A stretch of 64,000 nucleotides of DNA from a gamma proteobacterium HTCC2207 (GCA_905182265.1 CAJJAO010000019.1:62001-126000), one strand, 5' to 3'; positions 27,850 through 37,150 are shown, numbered from the stretch's first letter. Translations and numbers: made by a program. The notes: generated by a model not told the origin, from the letters alone.

Positions 27850-28833
27850 CTAGCATCGCTCCCAGCTAAAAGGCATTACCTCTGTAATTGAGTCCACGCC
27901 CTGCAATTGCATCAATAGTCTGTCTACTCCTAAGGCAACACCAGCACAGCTGGGCAAACCCTGCTCTAGGGCTGCTAGCAATTTATTATCCACCGGCATG
28001 GCCGGCCTACTTGCCTCTACTCGGTGCTTCAGGTCCTGATCAAAACGCCGCTGTTGCTCTGTGGGGTCTCTTAGCTCGAAGTAGCCATTAGCCAACTCCA
28101 TGCCATTTAAAAAGGCCTCAAAGCGACGGCTGACATTGTGGCCATCGCCATTGATCGCTACTTGTGCAAGAGCTGACTGGCAGGCTGGGTAGTCATAAAC
28201 CAACACTAGCCCCTTAGGTAATTGGGGTTCAACCTGCTGGCTAAACAGCAAATCTAAACAGTTGGCCCGGCTCTCGTTGGCCCAGCTATCGGAACTGCAG
28301 GCGACCGCTAATTGCTGCAAATCAGACAAGGGGGCAACATGGGGGTTAACACCCATTACCTGCTCAAAACAGTCTGTATAGCTGGTCTTATGAATGGCTA
28401 GTGGTGGGCTCTCTCGACCAAGCCCAAGGGCATTAGCAGCCGCATAAAGCTGACTAATTAACTCACCCACTTCGCCCATCAATTGATGCTCATCCCAATC
28501 GCAGCGGTACCATTCCAGCATGGTAAATTCTGGGTTGTGTCTGCGCCCTGCCTCTGCATCACGAAAGGCTTTGCCCAGACAATAGATATCACCACTGCCG
28601 GCCGCGAGAAGCCGTTTCATAAAGTATTCAGGAGAAGTTTGTAAGTACACACTGTCGCCAAAAGCTACAGCAGATATGCTTTCGATGTTGGCATCTGTCA
28701 CGGTAGAACGCCCCAAAATAGGGACGTCGACTTCGGTAATTTGACGCTGGGAAAAGAAATGGCGCAAAGCGGTGAACAGCTTTGCGCGGGTTTGCAGCAT
28801 GGCTAGATTGGTACTGGGCTGCCAATCATTCAA
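27850..28833 (-). CDS. epmA: EpmA, EF-P (R)-beta-lysine ligase
   Basis: 327 residues, a truncated class II lysyl-tRNA synthetase without the anticodon-binding domain. Class II motifs 2 and 3 are visible as FRDAEAGRRHNPEFTMLEWYR and GVALGVDRLLMQL. EpmA attaches beta-lysine to Lys34 of EF-P. The partner gene efp is next upstream on the same strand. The mutase EpmB is not in the window. Confidence 0.95.
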   Translation of the reverse strand: MNDWQPSTNLAMLQTRAKLFTALRHFFSQRQITEVDVPILGRSTVTDANIESISAVAFGDSVYLQTSPEYFMKRLLAAGSGDIYCLGKAFRDAEAGRRHNPEFTMLEWYRCDWDEHQLMGEVGELISQLYAAANALGLGRESPPLAIHKTSYTDCFEQVMGVNPHVAPLSDLQQLAVACSSDSWANESRANCLDLLFSQQVEPQLPKGLVLVYDYPACQSALAQVAINGDGHNVSRRFEAFLNGMELANGYFELRDPTEQQRRFDQDLKHRVEASRPAMPVDNKLLAALEQGLPSCAGVALGVDRLLMQLQGVDSITEVMPFSWERC

Positions 28834-28847
28834 TGTATCACTCCCTA

Positions 28848-28992
28848 CTTAAATCGGCGCGGCTTAAATCGGCGCGGCTTAAATCGGCACTACTTACAAT
28901 GGCGCCACTTAAATCGGCCTTATTTGACACGGAACTGTATGACACTGCTGATTTGACACGGCTTATGTGACACGGGTTTATTTGACACGGCC
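28848..28992. repeat. 14-15 base tandem repeat, about 10 units in two subfamilies, anchored on the efp stop
   Basis: On the plus strand, subfamily A (CTTAAATCGGCGCGG) begins at 28848, 28863, 28878, 28893 and 28908. Subfamily B (TTTGACACGGCTTA) begins near 28923, 28938, 28952, 28966 and 28981. Read on the gene strand, the first B unit is the last efp codons GGC CGT GTC AAA with stop TAA, and most units carry a TAA or TTTAA. The array fills the whole efp-epmA gap. Confidence 0.92.
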
Positions 28993-29544
28993 TTGGTATT
29001 CGCCCGTGCGCGTGTCGACTTTAACCACATCACCCTGGTCCAAAAATAGCGGCACTTTAACCGTGGCGCCAGTCACTAATCTGGCGGGTTTGCTGCCGCC
29101 CTGTGCGGTGTCTCCGCGCAGGCCTGGATCAGTTTCGGCGATTTCCAGTTCCACATGGTTGGGCGGGACTACCGACAGCGGTGAACCGTTGTAAAGTGTC
29201 ACTACACAGATGTCCTGTTCACTCAGCCACTGCAGCGCATCGCCAACTGCACTTTCTGTGGCCTGGTGTTGTTCGAAGCTCTCTGGCTCCATAAAGCACC
29301 AGAAATCGCCATCATTGTAGAGATACTGCATATCCATATCCATGACGTCAGCGCCTTCCAAAGACTCACCCGATTTAAAGGTTTTATCCAAAACACGGCC
29401 AGTTTTGAGATTGCGCAACTTTACCCGACTAAAGGCTTGGCCTTTACCAGGCTTTACAAACTCATTCTCCAAAATCGAGCAGGGATCACCGTCCAACATC
29501 ACTTTTAAACCGGAGCGGAATTCATTCGTAGAGTAATTGGCCAT
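28978..29544 (-). CDS. efp: Translation elongation factor EF-P
   Basis: 188 residues. The modified lysine is K34 in KPGKGQAF, as in EpmA-type EF-P proteins. Three beta-barrel domains follow with the C-terminal signature block around [20 protein letters not shown] rescues ribosomes stalled at polyproline. Linked to epmA, which supports beta-lysylation here. Confidence 0.98.
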   Translation of the reverse strand: MANYSTNEFRSGLKVMLDGDPCSILENEFVKPGKGQAFSRVKLRNLKTGRVLDKTFKSGESLEGADVMDMDMQYLYNDGDFWCFMEPESFEQHQATESAVGDALQWLSEQDICVVTLYNGSPLSVVPPNHVELEIAETDPGLRGDTAQGGSKPARLVTGATVKVPLFLDQGDVVKVDTRTGEYQGRVK

Positions 29545-29731
29545 GATTGATAGGTCTCGATTGTTTGAAAGGACGCCATGATACCCGAACTACCGATAAT
29601 TTTTGACAAGTTTGCAGATCAATCGACTAAACCTAAGGCACTACTGATGATGAGTTGTTGAAATAGCCCGCTATCTTGCAAAAGTTGTCTACAATTTAAG
29701 AATAATATCTAAGGTAGTGACCCCCTGACCT

Positions 29732-31819
29732 ATGATGGCTGACGACCCCCTTAAAATCCTCCTCGTCGAACAATCTAACGACGAGGCCAATAGAACCATT
29801 AGTATCCTGCGCAGCGCTGATTATCGAGTGGATGCCGAGCTACTCTGTAGCCCAGAGCAATTGCAAAAGAATCTCAGCATGCGCAACTGGGATTTGATCA
29901 TTGCTCCCCTTGAATTCGAGCCGCTGCCCGCACAGATGATATTTCAGCAGATGCGGCGCGCCGAGCGGGACATTCCGGTTATCCTTATTAGCAGCCAATA
30001 CGACCCCGCTAAACTCATTGAAGGTTTGCGCCTGGGCGCCCAAGACGTGGTAGTTGAGGATCAGGATCAGCATCTACTTAAGGTCGTTGCCCGTGCGCTG
30101 GCTGGCGTTTATCAGCGCCGCCAAAACAGGGAATGGGAGCGCAAACTTGCACTTGCAGAAAAGCGCACAGAATCTCTTATGGACACGTCACGCTTTCCTA
30201 TCGCGGTAGTGCAAGAGGGTACCTACGTCTATGCCAACGAAGCCTGCGCCAGTATTTTTAGTTTTGACGAACCCGATGAAATGCTCTGTCTACCGGTGAT
30301 CGATAATATAGCCGGCAGTGATCGGGAAAAACTCAAAGCCTACATGGTCCCATTACAGGCGAAACAGGACATTATGCCTTTTGAAGCTGTGATCAAAATT
30401 CTCAACACCAACGGCGTCGAAAGCAGCGCATTCCTCGAAATTAATCAAATTCAGTACAGTGGTGAACCCTCGCTCCAGTTCACCATTAATAAAGACAAAC
30501 TCTTTGCCGCCAATACAGACCAAACCGAAGAATCATCGGCGACTAGCTATAGCGCGATTCAACCACAGCTGGTCTATGAAACTATTAGTCGTGCCATAGG
30601 CAAGTCCGTCCAGAGCGGCCAGGACAGTGTGCTGCTTAATATTCAGATGGACCGCTTTAGCGCCTTAAAAGACGACCTAGGCATCGCTAAAGCAGAAAAG
30701 ATCGCCCATTCGTTAGTGACCTATATCGGCTCTATGTTTACCCATAATTTCGACTGTGGCCGGCTTAGCGAGAACTGTTTTATTGTTGTCTTGGGCGAGA
30801 CATCAGAGGCGGAGGCACTAGAAATCGCCGAAGGTATTGCGGCTCAAACCAGCCAGGAAGTGTTCGACGTAGACAAGGAAACCTTTTCTCTCACGACCTC
30901 TATCGGTGGCACACTGCTTAATGAAAATGTGCCTTCTGTAGAGCGAGCTCTGGAGCGCAGCCAGCAGGTTATTGACGAGCTACGGGCCGGCAAGACCAAG
31001 GGTAATGCTGCAAAGTTCTTTGCACCAGATATTCATTCTGACGAGGTGTCTCAGAATGAAGCTGTGATTATCACCGCCAAAAAGCTACTCCACGATAAAA
31101 TGTTCTCTATTCGCTACCAACCCATTGTTCCTCTAATCAGTGGTAGCAGCGGCAAGGAATATTACGAGGCCATATTAGGTGTGAGCAAAGAGGTTCCCAG
31201 CGACGATATCCCAGAAGACTTTATCAACAATCTCTTTAAGTCTGAGATCGCAGGCGAGGTAGATCGCTGGGTGATCAGTAAAGCACTGAGCTCACTCGCC
31301 ACAAAGCTGGCTACCAATCCAGAGACTCAGCTATTTATCAATATTAGTGCCCAGTCGTTTGCCGATGAGGCATTTTTGCCCTGGCTGACCAGCGCCCTAG
31401 AGAAGTCAAACCTACCTCCCAATGCGGTCATTTTTCAATTCCGCGAAATTGACGCTGTGCGCTACCTTAACCAGGCGGCCACTATTTCTGACGAAATGAA
31501 AAAAGTGTCTGGGCAGATTGCTATCGCCAACTTTGGCATCGCGATTAACCCTCTAAAAACCTTAGACCGAGTTGCTGTGGACTTTGTGAAGATTGATCGA
31601 CTGATCGTTGAAGAGTTGCAGGAGGGTGGCGAGGGTAAGGTTAAATTTCAAGCCCTGATGGCAGGCATGACCGGCACCGGTGTCGATGTGATTGTGCCTT
31701 TTGTCGAAAAGGCCAGCATCTTGCCGATTCTATGGCAGCAAGGGGTGCAGTATATTCAGGGCCATTATGTGCAGCAGCCCTCGTTCGAAATGGATTATGA
31801 TTTTTCCGAAAATTCCTAA
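29732..31819 (+). CDS. fimX: FimX-like degenerate REC-PAS-GGDEF-EAL protein
   Basis: 695 residues. The REC-like domain (5-125) lacks the phosphoacceptor Asp (DLIIAP, with P59 in its place). A PAS domain covers about 145-255. The GGDEF domain (290-430) reads LSENC at 345-349 instead of GGDEF. The EAL domain (445-690) has EAI at 479-481, with ANFG in place of DDFG, though KID is kept. Catalysis is therefore unlikely; FimX of Pseudomonas is a c-di-GMP receptor controlling type IV pili. The order fimX-serB-ytjB-like matches P. aeruginosa PA4959-PA4961. Effector role is inferred. Confidence 0.82.
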   Translation: MMADDPLKILLVEQSNDEANRTISILRSADYRVDAELLCSPEQLQKNLSMRNWDLIIAPLEFEPLPAQMIFQQMRRAERDIPVILISSQYDPAKLIEGLRLGAQDVVVEDQDQHLLKVVARALAGVYQRRQNREWERKLALAEKRTESLMDTSRFPIAVVQEGTYVYANEACASIFSFDEPDEMLCLPVIDNIAGSDREKLKAYMVPLQAKQDIMPFEAVIKILNTNGVESSAFLEINQIQYSGEPSLQFTINKDKLFAANTDQTEESSATSYSAIQPQLVYETISRAIGKSVQSGQDSVLLNIQMDRFSALKDDLGIAKAEKIAHSLVTYIGSMFTHNFDCGRLSENCFIVVLGETSEAEALEIAEGIAAQTSQEVFDVDKETFSLTTSIGGTLLNENVPSVERALERSQQVIDELRAGKTKGNAAKFFAPDIHSDEVSQNEAVIITAKKLLHDKMFSIRYQPIVPLISGSSGKEYYEAILGVSKEVPSDDIPEDFINNLFKSEIAGEVDRWVISKALSSLATKLATNPETQLFINISAQSFADEAFLPWLTSALEKSNLPPNAVIFQFREIDAVRYLNQAATISDEMKKVSGQIAIANFGIAINPLKTLDRVAVDFVKIDRLIVEELQEGGEGKVKFQALMAGMTGTGVDVIVPFVEKASILPILWQQGVQYIQGHYVQQPSFEMDYDFSENS

Positions 31820-31850
31820 GTCTTTTTATCTAAAAGCTGTTTTTTTTGCA

Positions 31851-31926
31851 GTGCTTTTAATCCGGTGCTTTTAACCCAGCGCCTTTAATCCAGCGAGTTT
31901 AATCCACTGCTTTTAATCCAGCGCCT
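31851..31926. repeat. 14-base tandem repeat, 5 full units plus end, anchored on the serB stop
   Basis: Units GTGCTTTTAATCCG at 31851, 31865, 31879, 31893 and 31907 keep an exact 14-base period. The unit at 31907-31920, on the serB strand, is CTG GAT TAA plus flanking bases: the last two codons and stop of serB. Each further unit keeps the TTAA. Confidence 0.95.
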
Positions 31927-33133
31927 TAATATCTTTGTCGCTATAACCAAGCAAATACAGAATACCGTCCAACCCTAAACTTGAAATAGACTGCTTAGCT
32001 GAGGCCTTAACAAGAGGCTTGGCCCTAAAGGCAATACCCAACCCTGCAATATTCAACATGGGTAAATCATTGGCGCCATCTCCCACCGCAATTACCTGCG
32101 CCAACACCAGTCCCTTGCGCTGGGCTAATTCTCGCAGCAGTTCAGCTTTGCGCTCACCATCGATAACATCGCCCACAACCTTGCCGGTGACCAGACCATC
32201 TTTGACATCCAACTCATTGGCATAGACATGGTCAATGCCCAGCATTTTTTGCAGGTAACGACCAAAAAAGGTAAAACCGCCAGACACAATGGCTGTCTCG
32301 TAGCCCAACCGCTTTAGGGTTTTCAGCAAGTCTGCAGCACCCTCATTGAGGCGTAGTCGCTCGGCCACCGACTGAAGTACATCGGCATTCAAGCCCTCCA
32401 ACAAAGCCAGCCTCTGGGTAAAACTCTGTTTAAAATCTAGCTCACCTTGCATGGCCGCTTCGGTAATGGCGGCTACCTGCTCGCCCACACCAGCTTCTAT
32501 GGCCAACTCATCGATCACCTCAGCGTCAATGAGGGTTGAGTCCATATCAAATACTACTAGCTGGCGATTGCGCCGGTAGATATTGTCTTCTTGGTAAGCA
32601 ATGTCAATGTCATGCTGGCTGGCTAATTCGAGTAATTTATTTCTAAACTCTCGCGGGTCTGCAGCTTCACCACGCACCGAAAATTCAACGCAGGAACGGC
32701 CCAACTTCTCGCTGTCGTCGAGTTCAACTCGCCCAGAGAGCCGCACAATTTTATCAATATTAAGACCATAGTTTGCGCAAACCGTTGTCACCAGTGCTAG
32801 ATGAATAGCGTCGATCTTGCGGGCCAGCAAGGTGACAATATGTCGTGGTTTGCCCTGCTGCTCTACCCAGTTCTGGTAGCGCTCGGTGCTGATAGGGAGA
32901 AACTTAGCCTTCATATCCAGAGCCACAAGGCACGACTGTACTTCTTGGGTCACAGCCTCGGTCTTCACTGTGCTCGGCACCGCTGCCAAAATGGCCAAGT
33001 TCAGGTGATCGTGGATCACTGCCTGGCCTATATCTAACACAGTCACATCGTAATGGGACAGCACCTCAGTGATCGCACTGGTAACGCCGGGTTTATCTTC
33101 CCCAAATACATTGATCAATAAAATATCTTTCAC
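31913..33133 (-). CDS. serB: Phosphoserine phosphatase
   Basis: 406 residues, the longer pseudomonad-type SerB with an N-terminal pair of ACT-like domains (1-180). The HAD phosphatase core has the nucleophile motif DMDST at 196-200, ESGGF-like SGGFTFFG, and VGDGANDLPML. It makes serine from phosphoserine, the precursor used by both CysE enzymes in the window. Divergent from ytjB, as in E. coli. Confidence 0.96.
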   Translation of the reverse strand: MKDILLINVFGEDKPGVTSAITEVLSHYDVTVLDIGQAVIHDHLNLAILAAVPSTVKTEAVTQEVQSCLVALDMKAKFLPISTERYQNWVEQQGKPRHIVTLLARKIDAIHLALVTTVCANYGLNIDKIVRLSGRVELDDSEKLGRSCVEFSVRGEAADPREFRNKLLELASQHDIDIAYQEDNIYRRNRQLVVFDMDSTLIDAEVIDELAIEAGVGEQVAAITEAAMQGELDFKQSFTQRLALLEGLNADVLQSVAERLRLNEGAADLLKTLKRLGYETAIVSGGFTFFGRYLQKMLGIDHVYANELDVKDGLVTGKVVGDVIDGERKAELLRELAQRKGLVLAQVIAVGDGANDLPMLNIAGLGIAFRAKPLVKASAKQSISSLGLDGILYLLGYSDKDIKALD

Positions 33134-33230
33134 AGATTAAAGCCATAGTGGTTTTTAAGGCAGCCATTATATAAAAGCTGCAGGAATAGGATAGAATGCG
33201 CGCAAAATAATTTCTTTAAGGGACTACAGG

Positions 33231-34433
33231 ATGCATCGTCAATATTCGATGGCTAAAAAACTGCCTGCTGCAGCACTGTCCCTATGTCTCGTGCTTGGTC
33301 TTATCGTCTCAATTATTATTGGCAATCAAACCAGCAACCTAGCCGATGCCGCAATCGCTGATAAAACCCAAAGTGTCTTAAGGCAACTCGACGAACAAAT
33401 TCGCACCCCCCTTTTCAACAATGATCGTATTAGTGTGCAGGTTGCTCTCAGTCGAGCGGTAGACGACGCAGCCATCTTCAGTGCTAGCCTCTATGATGTC
33501 GAGAACAAACTCATCACTCAGAGTCGCCAGGCCGAAGAAGCGCCAGCCAATGTCGAGCTATTTCGGCGAGAAATTGAGCTTCAAGATACCATTATCGGTA
33601 GCGTCATTATTGAACTGGACAGCCAGCCCATCTATAGCCAGCACCGCATGATACTCATTAGTTGGGTGCTGCTGTGGATATTGTTTACAGCTGCAAGTAC
33701 CTATGTTTGCCACCTATTTGCCGACCAACTTGCTCGCCGTCTGCGCATTCTTAGTAATCGCCTGCCCGGTGGTGGCGATAAAATCATCGACGAACTAGCC
33801 GCTCTGGAAGCTAAAATTCAGCCTCTTTTGTCTAACTCTGGGCAAGCCGACCAAGATAGCAACAATGGCTATTACTATTCAGTCGTCAGGGCCTGCATCA
33901 AAAACCGTCAACGGCTCAACAACCAGCTTAATCGTGAAAGCCGCGAGCGATTATTTGACAGCATTGATTACTGCACTGCTAGAACCCTAGAGCTCTATGG
34001 CGGCCACAGAGTCGAGGGCGCAGATGGCAGCATTTGCTTTTATGTTCGTTCGACCCAAAACTCCAAACAACAGCTATTAGTGTGCCTAATGGCCGTGTAT
34101 AGCTTGCAACAGCTTCTGGAGCGCCTATCCATAAAACTGGGCGTAGACCTAGAGATAAACTGGACAATGTGTGGCAGTAACCTCAGTACATTGCCATTAT
34201 TTAGTTTTGACGAAGGATTGGCCGCCCTAAAACAACAGTGCACCGAATTGGGTGACCAGTTACAAGAAGGACTTATTGGCTTGCACAGCACCGAGTACGA
34301 CATTGAAGCGCTATCATCAATTGCCAGATTTTTGGTCTTTGATGACAACTGTTTTGTGCTGCAAGGATTTCCTGAGGGGCGCCAAACATTGCTAGAAAAA
34401 CAGATTCTGCATCTGGCTAACGTCTGCTTATAA
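33231..34433 (+). CDS. YtjB/Smp (AhpA-type) membrane protein next to serB
   Basis: 400 residues. A membrane helix at about 10-30 and a second at 140-165 flank a periplasmic domain; the rest is cytoplasmic. This layout and the divergent position beside serB match YtjB (Smp) of E. coli and PA4961 of Pseudomonas. The function of the family is not established. AAGGGACTACAGG precedes the ATG. Confidence 0.72.
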   Translation: MHRQYSMAKKLPAAALSLCLVLGLIVSIIIGNQTSNLADAAIADKTQSVLRQLDEQIRTPLFNNDRISVQVALSRAVDDAAIFSASLYDVENKLITQSRQAEEAPANVELFRREIELQDTIIGSVIIELDSQPIYSQHRMILISWVLLWILFTAASTYVCHLFADQLARRLRILSNRLPGGGDKIIDELAALEAKIQPLLSNSGQADQDSNNGYYYSVVRACIKNRQRLNNQLNRESRERLFDSIDYCTARTLELYGGHRVEGADGSICFYVRSTQNSKQQLLVCLMAVYSLQQLLERLSIKLGVDLEINWTMCGSNLSTLPLFSFDEGLAALKQQCTELGDQLQEGLIGLHSTEYDIEALSSIARFLVFDDNCFVLQGFPEGRQTLLEKQILHLANVCL

Positions 34434-34439
34434 ATTCAA

Positions 34440-34964
34440 TCATTGATCTTTTAGAGTTAGATGCGAGATTTCAATCTCTAGAGACTCCACCTCCGGCACT
34501 TCGGCTGCCGTTAGCAACTCCGTCCCAACAGGTTCGATAACCATGGTATTGAGCTTTTGCTCATCTATCACTGCACTGACAGGTTGTTTGTCTTTGTCAT
34601 CTTCATCCAGCACATTTACGCCAACAGGAGCTAAAGTTAGGCTAGGGCTTTCCGTTGCCGATGAGCTAGTGTCAGTCACTGCGTCATAGTTAATGGGTTC
34701 CGGCTGCTCAATGTGCGCCACAGCGCCAACAGAGGCCATGGCAGCCTGTATCTTGTCTGCCGTGGGCCGATCTATATTGCGTTTAAGATAGCAGCGGTCG
34801 CTAGCGAATAGCTGGTCCAGCCGGTCAGGAGCTAGGTTAAATAGCCTGCCAATTCCCAGTTTGACCTCGTCGGCATTACAACCTTGAAGAATCTCCCCGC
34901 GAAACAGGACATCCACTTTGGGATCGCTAGCGTTCTGTGTATTGGGTATTTGTGTCTCAATCAT
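34440..34964 (-). CDS. Hypothetical protein with an FRGE-type N-terminal module
   Basis: 174 residues. Residues 16-85 (VDVLFRGEILQGCNADEVKLGIGRLFNLAPDRLDQLFASDRCYLKRNIDRPTADKIQAAM) look like a small module I know from the N-termini of some RDD and DUF805 membrane proteins in Pseudomonas-like bacteria. The rest (90-174) is acidic and low in complexity. There is no membrane helix, so here the module stands alone. No function is proposed. Confidence 0.6.
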   Translation of the reverse strand: MIETQIPNTQNASDPKVDVLFRGEILQGCNADEVKLGIGRLFNLAPDRLDQLFASDRCYLKRNIDRPTADKIQAAMASVGAVAHIEQPEPINYDAVTDTSSSATESPSLTLAPVGVNVLDEDDKDKQPVSAVIDEQKLNTMVIEPVGTELLTAAEVPEVESLEIEISHLTLKDQ

Positions 34965-35057
34965 TAGTTCCGAACCTCCATGACCAAAAATGCTACTTTA
35001 AGTATTGGGTCATTTATGCCAGAAATTCAAATTTTCTTGGCAATCAGGTGCACAGCT

Positions 35058-35441
35058 TTATAAAAAGTTTTCCCACAGTACAGCGCCCCAAACCAACGCA
35101 AACAGCCCTAGAGAGACCAACACTGCCGCAGATCCCGCATCCTTTGCTCGCCCCGACAGTTCATGGAATTCAGGTCCAATGCGATCAATGGCGGCCTCAA
35201 TACCTGTATTCAGCAGCTCTACAATTAAGATAATGAGACCCGCGCCAATCAGCAGTATTAGCTGTACATAATCGACGGCGATCCAAATAGCTGCAGGAAT
35301 CAAAAAGACCGCAAGCACCGCCTCTAATCGAAAAGCTTCCTCATATTTGAAGCTATCTCGCAACCCTTTGGCGGAGTTGATCAATGTACCCATAATCCGT
35401 CGAGAGAAAAACGCGGCCAACCCTGTTTTTTCGGATTTCAT
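35058..35441 (-). CDS. dgkA: Diacylglycerol kinase
   Basis: 127 residues, three membrane helices, with the family signature VELLNTGIEAAIDRIG...HELSGRAKDAGSAAV around 72-105. It returns diacylglycerol released from osmoregulated glucan or LPS decoration to phosphatidate. Its ATG overlaps the cysE2 stop by four bases (ATGA), so the two form an operon. Confidence 0.95.
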   Translation of the reverse strand: MKSEKTGLAAFFSRRIMGTLINSAKGLRDSFKYEEAFRLEAVLAVFLIPAAIWIAVDYVQLILLIGAGLIILIVELLNTGIEAAIDRIGPEFHELSGRAKDAGSAAVLVSLGLFALVWGAVLWENFL

Positions 35442-36268
35442 CGACTTCCACCACTCCCTTCATCGGCTTTCTCGGCCGGCAAACTTTGATCCATCTCGAG
35501 GGCAGGCGAATCCTCCCTGGGTTTACCAACAATTTTTGCCGGCACACCTGCGACGGTGACATGATGCGGAACGTCCTCAAGCACTAGACTGCCCGCACCA
35601 ATTTTTACGCCATTACCAATATTGATGTTGCCGAGTATTTTTGCTCCCGCAGAAATCATCACACCATTGCCAACTCTGGGATGGCGATTACCGCCTTTAC
35701 AGCCGCTGCCGCCCAGCGTGACCGAATGCAGAATAGACACGTTGTCACCGATCACGGCCGTTTCACCAATCACCAGACCTGTCGCATGGTCGAGCATTAT
35801 GCCGGAGCCCATCTGCGCCCCAGGGTGAATATCGACGGCGAAGGTTTCGGAGACCTGATTTTGAAAAAATAACGCAAGAGTTTTGCGCCCCTGCAGCCAC
35901 AGCCAATGGGCTACCCGCTGCAACTGCAACGCCTGAAAACCTTTGTAATACAGAATGGGAGTAAGGTGACGGTCACAGGCGGCATCACGCTCAAACGAAG
36001 CCCTTATATCACTGCGGATACTCTGTCCAATACTGGGGTCTGCTTGCAGTGCCTCGGCAATCACCTCGGTCAGTTTATTGACCTCAATTGCAGGGCTGGC
36101 AAGCTGATGTGCAAGACTATAGCTCAGCGCCGACTCTAGATCTGACCAGTTTAAAATCGAGGTGCGAAAGAAATCTGTCAACAGGGGCTCTTCGCTACTG
36201 GCCTGGTGTGCTTCGGCAACAATAATGTCCCACAGTGGGTCATGCTGTTTGATAGATGCTTCTGTCAT
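35438..36268 (-). CDS. Serine O-acetyltransferase, copy 2
   Basis: 276 residues, CysE-like throughout: FAVDIHPGAQMGSGIMLDHATGLVIGETAVI with catalytic His/Asp, then GGNRHPRVG and AGVPAKIVG. It differs from copy 1 at 27044 at many positions and has a longer C-terminal tail (EDSPALEMDQSLPAEKADEGSGGSR). The first codons (MTEASIK) are themselves two steps of the 15-base repeat that fills the upstream gap, so the start position is less certain than usual. Confidence 0.9.
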   Translation of the reverse strand: MTEASIKQHDPLWDIIVAEAHQASSEEPLLTDFFRTSILNWSDLESALSYSLAHQLASPAIEVNKLTEVIAEALQADPSIGQSIRSDIRASFERDAACDRHLTPILYYKGFQALQLQRVAHWLWLQGRKTLALFFQNQVSETFAVDIHPGAQMGSGIMLDHATGLVIGETAVIGDNVSILHSVTLGGSGCKGGNRHPRVGNGVMISAGAKILGNINIGNGVKIGAGSLVLEDVPHHVTVAGVPAKIVGKPREDSPALEMDQSLPAEKADEGSGGSR

Positions 36269-36340
36269 AGATGCTTCCTTGATACGTGCTTGCTTAATCG
36301 GCTTTTGATTAATAGCTGCTTCATTGATAAGCGCTTACTC
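36251..36340. repeat. 15-base tandem repeat, 6 units, crossing the cysE2 start codon
   Basis: Units at 36251, 36266, 36281, 36296, 36311 and 36326, for example GATAGATGCTTCTGT and CATAGATGCTTCCTT. The unit at 36266 carries the CAT of the start codon. The one at 36251 encodes residues 2-6. The period of 15 keeps frame, so upstream units could read as repeated I-K-x-A-S peptides. The array fills the whole gap to the preceding carboxypeptidase gene. Confidence 0.9.
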
Positions 36341-36341
36341 A

Positions 36342-37025
36342 TCAAGCAACAGCGATATAGCGTTGCATAATCTCTTCTAAATGGTCCAACACCACATCCA
36401 GCAGCAACAATTCACTATTTAGCAGTCGCTGCTCAAGTAGCTCAGTAGTGAAATTGTGAGCATAGGTTTGAGCCAGAGGTCGATAGCTAATATGCCAGCG
36501 CTCGGGCGCTACACCACCGGTATCTGAGCCATAGGGACGGTAAAAGTCTAGATCTTTGAGTTCGGTATCGAGCCAGTCATGCATGGGCGCAAAAATACCC
36601 TGCCCTTCAACTTCTTCTGGTGTTAGCTGTAACTGATAGCCCACTGGCATCGCCGAAGCATCATAAATATCGACGTCTGTGCCCCAATGATGCCGAGAGG
36701 CACCAGGCAACGCCGACCAACGCATGACCGCCTGAATTTGCTCCCAGGGACTCAGTAGCTCTAGATCAATGGCTGTGCCCGCCTCATCAACCACGGGGCG
36801 CAGACCGGATAACTTGGCGTTCCAGATATGCATCTGGCGCTCATAACTGCGAAAGCCGCTACACAGCCTGAGATCAAAACCAGCCTCGGTCGCCCTACTT
36901 TGTAACTCCAACAACGGCGCCAGGATATCTCTATGAACCAACATGGCGGCCCTATCACCCATGTCCGCATGCAGATCAGTCAGGTGACGTTCCGTGGAGC
37001 CAGTTAAAATATCAATGTCGTTCAT
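36342..37025 (-). CDS. VanY/LdcB-type D-Ala-D-Ala / LD-carboxypeptidase (M15B)
   Basis: 227 residues with the M15B zinc motifs: SGFRSYERQ, then SRHHWGTDVDI (zinc His and Asp), then PERWHISYRP (second His). The family trims peptidoglycan peptides. No signal peptide or lipobox is visible, so it may act in the cytoplasm on recycled peptides. Which bond it cuts is not readable. Confidence 0.85.
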   Translation of the reverse strand: MNDIDILTGSTERHLTDLHADMGDRAAMLVHRDILAPLLELQSRATEAGFDLRLCSGFRSYERQMHIWNAKLSGLRPVVDEAGTAIDLELLSPWEQIQAVMRWSALPGASRHHWGTDVDIYDASAMPVGYQLQLTPEEVEGQGIFAPMHDWLDTELKDLDFYRPYGSDTGGVAPERWHISYRPLAQTYAHNFTTELLEQRLLNSELLLLDVVLDHLEEIMQRYIAVA

Positions 37026-37150
37026 ATCTGATACTGCAGTTATAATAATTTATGCGTGGGTTAAAGAGGTTGTTATACCTTCCCGTAGGTGAGTAAGTAA
37101 AGACTCAATTCAGGGATTACCATTCAGCTCATCATGGCGTATATATTGCG

